From Akkermansiaceae bacterium (GTDB lineage: Bacteria; Verrucomicrobiota; Verrucomicrobiia; Verrucomicrobiales; Akkermansiaceae): a stretch of 64,000 nt of DNA. The notes below the pieces were generated by a model. That model was not told the origin of the DNA. It saw only the letters and a list, made by a program, of their open reading frames with translations, and did no database searches. The position numbers and the translations under genes were made by a program. The stretch is from contig CAJJBQ010000001.1 in NCBI GenBank assembly GCA_905182405.1, positions 992,001 through 1,056,000 of the forward strand, read 5' to 3'. Below, one piece after another: positions 57,120-64,000 of this stretch (its first letter is position 1; the number at the start of each line of letters is the position of its first letter).

Positions 57120-57827
57120 ATGCATCCGCTCATTCAAGCTGCCGACGACCTTCGAGAGGAATTACGGGGGCTCACCTTTCCCGAGCCCGTTTATACGACC
57201 TACAATCCCCTGGAGTATGCTTGGGAGCGGCACTGCGACTATCTCACGCGCTTTGGAAGTGGGAAGAAGAAGGTCCTTTTTCTCGGGATGAATCCCGGGC
57301 CCTACGGGATGGCGCAAACGGGTGTGCCTTTTGGAGAGATTCCCCACGTGCGCGATTGGATGGGGATTTCCGGTTCTGTGGATAGACCGGATCCCGAGCA
57401 CAAGAAACGTCCGGTGACTGGATTCGATTGCGAGCGTTCCGAGGTATCGGGGCGGAGGCTATGGGGGCTTTTTGCTGACGTTTTCGGGACAGCGGATTCC
57501 TTTTTCCAGGATCACTTTGTCACCAATTTCTGCCCTTTGGTCTGGATGAAGGACACGGGAGCCAATCTGACGCCGGATAAGCTACCAAAGGATTGCATGG
57601 TGCCGGTGAAGGCAGCTTGTCTCGCCCATCTGAAGAAGGTCATAGAAGTTCTTGAGCCCGATCACCTGATCGGGGTGGGTGCCTTCGCAGAGAAGCAGCT
57701 AGGAACCGCAAGCGACGGCTCTCATAACTTGGGGAAGATCTTGCATCCCTCCCCGGCTTCCCCGGCGGCGAACCGGGATTTCGTGGGAACGGCAACGAAG
57801 CAGCTGAAGGAGCTGGGCTTGCTTTAG
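57120..57827 (+). CDS. SMUG1-type uracil-DNA glycosylase
   Basis: 235 residues. The water-activating motif VLFLGMNPGPYGMAQTGVPFG and the C-terminal DNA-binding motif LHPSPASPAANRDF are those of SMUG1-like glycosylases, with VTGFDCERSEVSGRRLWGLF between. It excises uracil and some oxidised pyrimidines in base-excision repair. Complete; convergent with the helicase gene 3 bases away. Confidence 0.93.
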   Translation: MHPLIQAADDLREELRGLTFPEPVYTTYNPLEYAWERHCDYLTRFGSGKKKVLFLGMNPGPYGMAQTGVPFGEIPHVRDWMGISGSVDRPDPEHKKRPVTGFDCERSEVSGRRLWGLFADVFGTADSFFQDHFVTNFCPLVWMKDTGANLTPDKLPKDCMVPVKAACLAHLKKVIEVLEPDHLIGVGAFAEKQLGTASDGSHNLGKILHPSPASPAANRDFVGTATKQLKELGLL

Positions 57828-57829
57828 CT

Positions 57830-59572
57830 TTAGTCTTCGTTGCGGCCGCGGTCGTGATCGATTCGGAAAGAGCGATTGCGGAGACGGGAATTTTGAAGAC
57901 TCGAGATGACACTATCGGCGTGGGTCGATTCGACATCGACGAGAGTGTGCTTCGGGAAGATGCGGATGCGTCCGAGGACGCCGTCCGGGAGTTCGCACTC
58001 GCGGTAGATCATGCCGGCGATATCACCAGGCATGACGCTCTGCGCCTTGCCGACGGTGAGGAAGAGAGTGGACATCTTAGCGCTGCCCGGCCCTTTCGCT
58101 TTATCACTTCGCTCAAAGCGGTTACGTTCACGCGGCTGGTCGCGGTCACCCCGATCACGCCTATCGCTACGGTCGTTACGGTCGTTACGATCATTCCTCT
58201 TACCACGGTCACGCCCGGAACGCTCGTTTGAGAAGGGTTCGTTCTTGTCATTATCCTCCGCGATGAACTGGCCTTCACGGCCGCTAGTTTCGCGGATGAG
58301 GGTGATAAGTGCATTGGAGATATCGGTCGCGGTGTGACCTTGCTCGAGAAGGCGGTCAAGATAGGGCTGGTAGCTTTTGTAGTCGCCGGCTTCCAGTCGC
58401 TCCTGGATCGTCTCGAAGAGTTGGTCGGCACGGCGTCCCTCGACTTGCTCGCGGGTGGGGATGCGCTCGCGGCGAATGGGCTGACGAATATATTTTTCGA
58501 TCGTCTGGAGGCGATAGATGTCGCGGCCGAAGACAAAGTTGACGGCTTTGCCGTCGCGCCCTGCACGACCGGTGCGGCCAATGCGGTGGACGTAGTCTTC
58601 GGGGTCCTGTGGGAGCTCAAAGTTCACGACGAGTTCGACATCATCGATGTCAAGTCCGCGAGCGGCGACATCGGTAGCGACAAGGATCTCGACGGTTCCC
58701 TCACGGAACTTGGCGAGGACGCGCTCACGCATGGACTGCGTAATATCGCCGTGGAGGCGGTCTGCGGTGAAGCCACGGGCGAGGAGAGACTCGGTGAGGT
58801 CATCAACGACGCGCTTGGTATTACAGAAGATGAGGGAAAGCTTGGGTTGTTCGATGTCGATGATGCGGGAGAGCGCCTCCACCTTCGAGCGGCCGCGGAC
58901 CTCGTAGCAAGACTGGTCGATGCTGGAGACCGTGAGAGCCTTGCGCTCGATCTCGATGAGCTCGGGCTCATTACCGAATTTTTCGATGAGGCGCCGCACG
59001 CCTGGGTTCATGGTGGCGGAGAAGAAGAGAGTCTGACGGTTCTTGGGCAGGACTTTGAGCATGTCTTCCATCTCCTCGCGGAAGCCCATGTCGAGCATGC
59101 GGTCGGCTTCGTCCAGAATGACCGTTTTGATGTGACTTGGATCAAAACTTTTTCGGCGGAGGTGATCTAAAAGGCGGCCCGGGGTGCCAACGACGATGTG
59201 GGTTCCTTTTCGAAGAGCACGCAGCTGTCGATCGATCGGGGCTCCACCATAGACGGGCATGGAGCGAATATTTCCTAAAGCGGAACCGAGCTTGAAGACT
59301 TCCTCGCAGACCTGAACCGCGAGTTCGCGGGTGGGGCAGACGATGAGAGCCTGCGGCTTCATCAGTGTGGCATCAATCTGCTGGAGCGTAGGCAGGGCAA
59401 ACGCGGCCGTCTTTCCGGAGCCGGTTTGAGAGAGCCCAATAATGTCCTTACCCGCAAGGGCAAGGGGGATGGTCTTTGCCTGAATAGGGGAAGGTTGTTC
59501 GAAGCCCATTTTTTCAACGGCTTCGAGAAGGGGCCCGGAAAGTCCGAGTTCAGAAAAGGGAAGAGTGTCCAT
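57830..59572 (-). CDS. DEAD-box RNA helicase with DbpA-type RNA-binding domain
   Basis: 580 residues. All helicase motifs are present: Walker [88 protein letters not shown] charged, disordered Arg/Asp/Asn linker follows (about 450-500), then a DbpA-like RNA-binding domain ([20 protein letters not shown] to the end), as in CsdA/DeaD. ATG 59572 fits the usual start ([10 protein letters not shown]). Such helicases assist ribosome assembly and cold-stress RNA unwinding. Confidence 0.93.
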   Translation of the reverse strand: MDTLPFSELGLSGPLLEAVEKMGFEQPSPIQAKTIPLALAGKDIIGLSQTGSGKTAAFALPTLQQIDATLMKPQALIVCPTRELAVQVCEEVFKLGSALGNIRSMPVYGGAPIDRQLRALRKGTHIVVGTPGRLLDHLRRKSFDPSHIKTVILDEADRMLDMGFREEMEDMLKVLPKNRQTLFFSATMNPGVRRLIEKFGNEPELIEIERKALTVSSIDQSCYEVRGRSKVEALSRIIDIEQPKLSLIFCNTKRVVDDLTESLLARGFTADRLHGDITQSMRERVLAKFREGTVEILVATDVAARGLDIDDVELVVNFELPQDPEDYVHRIGRTGRAGRDGKAVNFVFGRDIYRLQTIEKYIRQPIRRERIPTREQVEGRRADQLFETIQERLEAGDYKSYQPYLDRLLEQGHTATDISNALITLIRETSGREGQFIAEDNDKNEPFSNERSGRDRGKRNDRNDRNDRSDRRDRGDRDQPRERNRFERSDKAKGPGSAKMSTLFLTVGKAQSVMPGDIAGMIYRECELPDGVLGRIRIFPKHTLVDVESTHADSVISSLQNSRLRNRSFRIDHDRGRNED

Positions 59573-59654
59573 CGGTAACTTCGCAGTGGTCTGCGAAGTT
59601 CCCTCTTTCAGTGAATTCAGGCTGATAGCAAGAACAGAATGCCTTGGGTATGAA

Positions 59655-59810
59655 TCACTTCTTACGCCAAAGCAGGAACAGAATGCCACAAATACCGCCC
59701 AAGAAGGTAGTGGATAGCTCGGGGACATTTTTCACTTCAGAGGACGGAGCTTGGGCCGTCGCTTGAGTCGCGGAGGCTAAAAGAAGGTAACTTAACGTAA
59801 GAATTTTCAT
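59655..59810 (-). CDS. Mini PEP-CTERM-like secreted protein, 51 residues
   Basis: From ATG 59810: a signal peptide ending ATAQ, a short linker (APSSEVKN), then [20 protein letters not shown] and a basic WRKK end. The VPE motif, hydrophobic helix and basic tail match the PEP-CTERM sorting signal, with Leu in place of the second Pro. The mature protein is only about 10 residues plus the sorting signal. It could be anchored and cleaved by an exosortase, not visible here. It lies 82 bases upstream of the helicase start, and a perfect inverted repeat precedes its start codon. Confidence 0.55.
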   Translation of the reverse strand: MKILTLSYLLLASATQATAQAPSSEVKNVPELSTTFLGGICGILFLLWRKK

Positions 59811-59825
59811 CGTTGTTGGGGGGGG

Positions 59826-59855
59826 AGGTTAAATCTTAGTAAATAAGTTTAACCT
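59826..59855. promoter_or_regulatory. Inverted repeat upstream of the PEP-CTERM-like gene
   Basis: AGGTTAAA and TTTAACCT form a perfect 8-bp inverted repeat with a 14-base spacer, starting 16 bases before the start codon of the mini-protein. It could be an operator or an mRNA hairpin; neither is shown. No T run follows it. Confidence 0.5.
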
Positions 59856-59934
59856 ATGAGTAAGGCACTACTACAGAGTGTTTTGGAGTTCAATAAATAT
59901 TTGAATTTCCTGGCATGTTTTGGGTGTAAGTCTC

Positions 59935-62900
59935 TTAGCGTTGGAAGGCTTTGAGTCTAAAGATCTCGGTTGCATTGACGGGAGCTGCACTGCGATAGCT
60001 CAAAGAGCTCGTGCCGTCGGCATAGAAGACTTCGTCTAGGAGGGGATACCCAGCTCCCGTGGGTTGCCAACTCCCGTTTCCTGTTTCGATTAAGATGAAG
60101 ACATCGTCAGCAGCGAGGGATCGACGATAGCTGAGTTCGGCATAGCCGCCTTCCGTGATCGTCAAGGTCAGGCCTCCAGGTGCAGCGTAAGCGATGAGGT
60201 TCGGGATGCCGTCTCCATCGTCGTCGCCATTAGGATCACCAGCGAAGGTCGTCGATTCACCTTCTCCAGGCGAGCCGCCACTGGAAACGCCGGCGCGCCA
60301 GCTCTCGGGGAGAGTCGGGTCAAGGAGAGAGTCGGGGACCACGACGTAGACGAGGCTGCGATTACCGCCATCAGAGACGGTGGGCCAAGGAAGGTCGGTT
60401 TTGTATTCAAAATCCCGAATGGAAGTGCCTGCGCCCATCGAGAGCTTCAGTCGTTCTCCGCCGTTTGAGAGATTTTTGTAGAAGGTGCCGATGACGAAGT
60501 CCGGGGTCGTGACAAATCCGTAGCGGAGATTGAAGGCTGATTCCTTAGCGACCACGACAAGGCGTTCGCCGGGAGCGATGGTCATTTTGGTGCTATTGAT
60601 GAAGTCGAACTCGATTCCCTTGGTGAAACGCACGTTGGTGAGATCCAGCGGGGTGGAGCCGATATTCATGAGCTCGATCCACTCGAAGTCGCTCTCTTCC
60701 AAAGTCGGGTCGAGTGCGAGTTCTTCGGGGGTGGGATCGTTTGGATGATACATCACCTCGCTGATGATTAGTCCATCGAGCCAGGGCTGGATGGCGGGGG
60801 CAGTGGCGAGGAACTCGACTGGATCCGACCAATTGCTCCATCGACCGCTGGCATCCTCGTGGCGCACGCGAGCGCGATAGGTCTCGCCATCCCGGGTGAT
60901 GCTGGGGACCTTGATGGAGGGGCTAAATGAGGTGAGCGCTCCGGATTCCCAATCGGCATTCCATTCAAAGAGGGGATCTTCTCCGCCCTCGATGAGATTG
61001 CGGGTCGCGGACAGCACCATTTCGAAGCCCATGTCCGAGCTGGTGGGACTTCCTTGATGGACCTCGATGCTAATGACGTTTTCGCCTGCAATGAAGAAGG
61101 AGGAATCCACCACGAATTCGTCGAAGGTCGACTCTCCGCCGTTGGAGTCGGCTTGGGTGTCGTAATTGACGACGGTGTTTGTGTTGAAGCCATCACGAAT
61201 AACCGGTGATCCGTTGACGTAAACGATGGCCCCATCATCGACGAGGAGACCAAAGGTAAAGGACTCGAACACAGAGGGGTCAGCGAGGTTGATCGTGGTC
61301 CGGAAATAGGTCGTGATGTGCTTATTCGAGTTGTCATCTCCGAAGAGAATGGCTGTCGTAAGGGTAAGTCCGCTGATGCCACCATAGCCTGCCGGGCTGG
61401 CGCCTGTTTTCCAGGAAGCGTCATCGAAGTTCATGTCCTTCCAGGCCGTTCCCTGGTCGCTGCCATCATCGAGGTAAGTCCAAGTTGCTCCGCCGGGCAT
61501 GAGCACCTCGGTGCCTCCGCCGATGGGAGTGATCTCGGCGACCCGCCACTCCATCGCGGCGAAGCTGCCCGCGCCTTGGGGATCTGAAAAGGCAGAGCTG
61601 GTGAAGGCGAGTCCGTCTTGAGGAAAACCCGCGGTTCCCGAATAAGTGATGGTGGGCTTGGCGGGAAGGGCGGGGTCGGCGGCAAGAGCATCGAGGTAGG
61701 CGTCGCGTCCGCTCTGACCGGAAACGCCGGAATCGTTTGAGATGGGGGCCATGGCACCGTTTGTGCCACCGACCCATGATCCGCCATCGAAGGCGAACTT
61801 CTTCATGTCGGCCACGATAGGCTCGATATCGCGTTCCGATTGGCTTCCTCCGATCGCACCGGTCCAGCGGTCACGGTCCGCTGAAACAAGATCTTTAAGC
61901 TTACTAGCCGAAGGATCCAAAAGAAGGCTGATTTGCTCGGGCGTCCAGATGAGATCGCGCATTTCTCGGACGACGTTCTTGTAAGCAGTAGCGAAGGGTT
62001 CGCGGGTGGGAATATTGTTGCCGCTGACGATGGCATTGGCTGGGAAGTCGATGCCTCCATTCCAGTTCGGTCCCCAGCTGGTGTCCGAATCCCAGGGGAG
62101 GGTTTGTAATTGTCCCAGAGGATTTCCAGGCATGGGCTTAAAATAAAAGGCGCGGTTCTTGAGGTGCTCTGCCGTGTTGGGTGCGACGTCGTAGTGGCGG
62201 ATCATGTCATTAACCACGTGGTAGTGATTCCAGTGGTTGTAATCGACGTAGGTGTTCAGGAAAGTGTCGTCCTTGGCCGGGCGGAGGTTAAAGATGATGT
62301 TCTTGAAATCGGAACCATCATCGACTGCATCAGCCGCTTGATAACGCTGCACGCTCACTCCATCGGTGCGGCCACTGATGAGCTTGTAGAGGTTTCCTTT
62401 TTCCATGCCGTGGGCATCAAGAAAGCGCTTATCAAATTCTTCGAGGGCAAGGAGCATGCCGAAATGGTCGCCTTGATATTGATTGGGTGCTTCGTCGGCA
62501 CCACGGATCACCCGCATGTTGAACCAATGGGTATTGGGAGCGGGGGTCCCGGTCATGTTGTAGATTTTGTGGTTTGTCGATTGGTCCATTCCCCAAGTGG
62601 AATGGCCCCGTGAACCGATCATTTTATGAGTGGCGAGGAACTTCCAGGGTTCGGGGTATTTATTACCATCAGAGTCACGGAAGGTAGGATAGCTACCGCG
62701 ATTGAAGCGGAATTTGAAGCTCCGCTTGCCGTTTCCGGCGTAGCGGGCATTTCTTTGGCGGAGACGGTAGCCGATGTGGTCGTAGACCTTGCCATCGTAG
62801 ACGAAACTGCAGTTCCAGTTGTAGGCGCTTCGTGCGGCATATCGGTTTCGATCGATTTGGTTCCCGTTGTAAGCCACCGCTTGGTCAAAATTCGCGGAGG

Positions 62901-64000
62901 TGGTGAGGACGTGGTAGTTCGGAATCGAGGTCATCGTTTCCGCCGAGTAAGTGTGGGGAGCTCCAAGAACCGAGCGGGCGTCGGCCTGGTAATCCGGGAT
63001 CCCGTTGTAAACGAAGTAGGCAAAGTTCAGGGCCGGGTCATCGGCGTAGGGAACCTCGACGTTTGCGCCACTGGAGTCCGTGGCGGAGATACGATAGCGC
63101 ACGAGAACCCGGTTCGCTTGTCCGGACACCGTTGCGGTGTAGATGTTGTCGCCGGCGAGGGCATCGTTACCTGAACCGTCATCGACCATCGCAAGGGTGA
63201 TCCAATTTACGGCATCAAAATAGGTAGGGTTCGGGGTGCGCGGGCTTTCTGGATCGGCGATCAAGGCCGAGGTCGCTTTCGCGAGAAAAGCGGGAACGTA
63301 GTTTCCTGGAAAAACGAGCTGGACCGCAAGACTTACTGAAGCGACTCCATTGGGGTCGGTGATTTTTGCTGTGATGACGGTGTCTTCTTCCGCTGCAGGT
63401 TGATTGGGGGAATGATCGACCTGCCGGATGGCGGGCGGAGCATTCGTAGTGAGGGCGGAGTTGGCCGCTCCGGGGCTTGGGACTGGAGGGGCGCCTGCAA
63501 CAGGAGCAGGGCGGATGACTTCAAAATTGATGCCAAAATCGCTGCTGGTGACGACTTTGTTGAAGGCATGAATGGCGATCGTGTTGGTTCCCTCGTGTAG
63601 GAAGCTGTTCGCGGTGGTGACGAGGTGCTCGATCCAATTGCTCTCATCGCCATTGGAGTTTGCCGTCATTCCGATGTTGAGATCTCCGTCGTTGACTTGA
63701 TAGCGGTGGACTTCTTGGTCATTGATCCAAACGACAAAGCCATCGTCGGAGAGAAAACGGAGAAGAAGGTTTGAAGAGATTTCGCCTCGAGCGATGGTGA
63801 ATTCTTTCCGAAAAAACACAGAGGTGTAATTGGATCGCATGTCAGCGATGGGATTGGCAAAGGTGAGCCCGGAGACGGAGCCAAAACCGATGGGCATGCT
63901 CTCGGAGTTCCAAGTGGCGTCTTCTGTGAAGCTCTCGCCGCGCCAGAGATCGACCGGGCTTGAGGCCTCGCTGTCTCCCTTGCGCCAACTCCAAGAGGCT
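59935..64000 (-). CDS. Giant secreted CotH-kinase/lamin-tail protein, 5'-truncated by the window
   Basis: At least 1,350 residues; the frame stays open past 63897 to the right edge (WRKGDSEASSPVDLWRGES precedes the internal Met), so the true start is outside. Visible parts: beta-sandwich modules with WIEHLVTTANSFLHEGTNTI-type and ESFTFGLLVDDGAIVYVNGS repeats, a PKD-like AEEDTVITAKITDPNGVASV segment, a CotH-kinase-like domain (about half-way: FKFRFNRGSYPTFRDSDGNK, NLYKLISGRTDGVSVQRYQA), and a C-terminal lamin-tail domain (GLIISEVMYHPNDPTPEELA). It is a paralogue of the protein at 43946-48439 with different N-terminal modules. Confidence 0.88.
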   Translation of the reverse strand, partial: ASWSWRKGDSEASSPVDLWRGESFTEDATWNSESMPIGFGSVSGLTFANPIADMRSNYTSVFFRKEFTIARGEISSNLLLRFLSDDGFVVWINDQEVHRYQVNDGDLNIGMTANSNGDESNWIEHLVTTANSFLHEGTNTIAIHAFNKVVTSSDFGINFEVIRPAPVAGAPPVPSPGAANSALTTNAPPAIRQVDHSPNQPAAEEDTVITAKITDPNGVASVSLAVQLVFPGNYVPAFLAKATSALIADPESPRTPNPTYFDAVNWITLAMVDDGSGNDALAGDNIYTATVSGQANRVLVRYRISATDSSGANVEVPYADDPALNFAYFVYNGIPDYQADARSVLGAPHTYSAETMTSIPNYHVLTTSANFDQAVAYNGNQIDRNRYAARSAYNWNCSFVYDGKVYDHIGYRLRQRNARYAGNGKRSFKFRFNRGSYPTFRDSDGNKYPEPWKFLATHKMIGSRGHSTWGMDQSTNHKIYNMTGTPAPNTHWFNMRVIRGADEAPNQYQGDHFGMLLALEEFDKRFLDAHGMEKGNLYKLISGRTDGVSVQRYQAADAVDDGSDFKNIIFNLRPAKDDTFLNTYVDYNHWNHYHVVNDMIRHYDVAPNTAEHLKNRAFYFKPMPGNPLGQLQTLPWDSDTSWGPNWNGGIDFPANAIVSGNNIPTREPFATAYKNVVREMRDLIWTPEQISLLLDPSASKLKDLVSADRDRWTGAIGGSQSERDIEPIVADMKKFAFDGGSWVGGTNGAMAPISNDSGVSGQSGRDAYLDALAADPALPAKPTITYSGTAGFPQDGLAFTSSAFSDPQGAGSFAAMEWRVAEITPIGGGTEVLMPGGATWTYLDDGSDQGTAWKDMNFDDASWKTGASPAGYGGISGLTLTTAILFGDDNSNKHITTYFRTTINLADPSVFESFTFGLLVDDGAIVYVNGSPVIRDGFNTNTVVNYDTQADSNGGESTFDEFVVDSSFFIAGENVISIEVHQGSPTSSDMGFEMVLSATRNLIEGGEDPLFEWNADWESGALTSFSPSIKVPSITRDGETYRARVRHEDASGRWSNWSDPVEFLATAPAIQPWLDGLIISEVMYHPNDPTPEELALDPTLEESDFEWIELMNIGSTPLDLTNVRFTKGIEFDFINSTKMTIAPGERLVVVAKESAFNLRYGFVTTPDFVIGTFYKNLSNGGERLKLSMGAGTSIRDFEYKTDLPWPTVSDGGNRSLVYVVVPDSLLDPTLPESWRAGVSSGGSPGEGESTTFAGDPNGDDDGDGIPNLIAYAAPGGLTLTITEGGYAELSYRRSLAADDVFILIETGNGSWQPTGAGYPLLDEVFYADGTSSLSYRSAAPVNATEIFRLKAFQR

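Noticed and set aside
58120..58210. Arg/Asp/Asn-rich repeats in the helicase as a separate element
   Set aside because: They encode the disordered linker common in DEAD-box proteins; repetition is imperfect and codon-driven.
59573..59728. Longer N-terminus for the DEAD-box helicase
   Set aside because: The extension is the shadow of the PEP-CTERM-like gene in another frame and lacks helicase character.

Overview
The window looks like a chromosome segment of a Verrucomicrobiota bacterium, probably Verrucomicrobiales. This is inferred from gene content and not tested by alignment. The supporting features are a thioredoxin carrying an SHD1-like C-terminal domain, a 1,282-residue protein with a pilin-like N-terminus of the kind seen in this phylum, giant secreted CotH/lamin-tail proteins, a PEP-CTERM-like mini-protein, an FG-GAP repeat protein and a sulfatase relic. 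TGA is used as a normal stop in many genes (e.g. yebC, ccsA's upstream neighbour resB), so the standard bacterial code applies.

Layout. 1-4.6 kb: the 3' part of an rRNA operon (16S, tRNA-Ala, tRNA-Ile, 23S, 5S, terminator), with the two spacer tRNAs in the reverse of the usual order and a 27-nt processing stem around 23S. 4.6-8.2 kb: a scar rich in decayed genes (IS3-type transposase fragment, frameshifted double-GNAT gene, kbl and PQQ-propeller relics). Inside it lies one otherwise intact thioredoxin-like gene whose first active-site cysteine codon is TGA, followed by a hairpin that fits the bacterial SECIS description. 8.3-11.8 kb: housekeeping and envelope genes on the minus strand (S4 protein, rsmI, lptE-like, bamD-like, gluQ). 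11.9-21.3 kb: carotenoid-type desaturase, trmO, cupin, small enzymes, yebC, cation/proton antiporter, and an MGMT with an extra N-terminal domain. 21.5-27.8 kb: the large pilin-like protein, a secreted partner and a thioredoxin-fold/coiled-coil protein. 27.9-38.5 kb: psd, the ResB-CcsA cytochrome c maturation pair, pepP, recR, an ATP-grasp-like protein and a pseudopilin. 38.7-48.4 kb: rnr, gnd, and an FG-GAP plus CotH secreted pair. 49.1-53.2 kb: a compact minus-strand operon (ferredoxin, DUF721, HAD phosphatase, folB, ECF sigma factor, membrane protein, PDZ pseudo-protease, yjbQ). 53.3-57.8 kb: plus-strand genes (membrane protein, hemQ, lipoprotein, trpC, broken sulfatase, SMUG-type uracil glycosylase). 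57.8-64 kb: DEAD-box helicase, a 51-residue PEP-CTERM-like protein and a second CotH/lamin-tail giant that runs off the right edge.

Functional threads. Envelope biogenesis (lptE-like, bamD-like, psd, many lipoproteins) and cytochrome c/heme maturation (resB, ccsA, hemQ, two thioredoxin-like proteins) are well represented. The most interesting single observation is the candidate selenoprotein at 5146-5865. Because its neighbours are decayed genes, a plain nonsense mutation remains the main alternative. No selA, selB, selD or tRNA-Sec is visible in the window.
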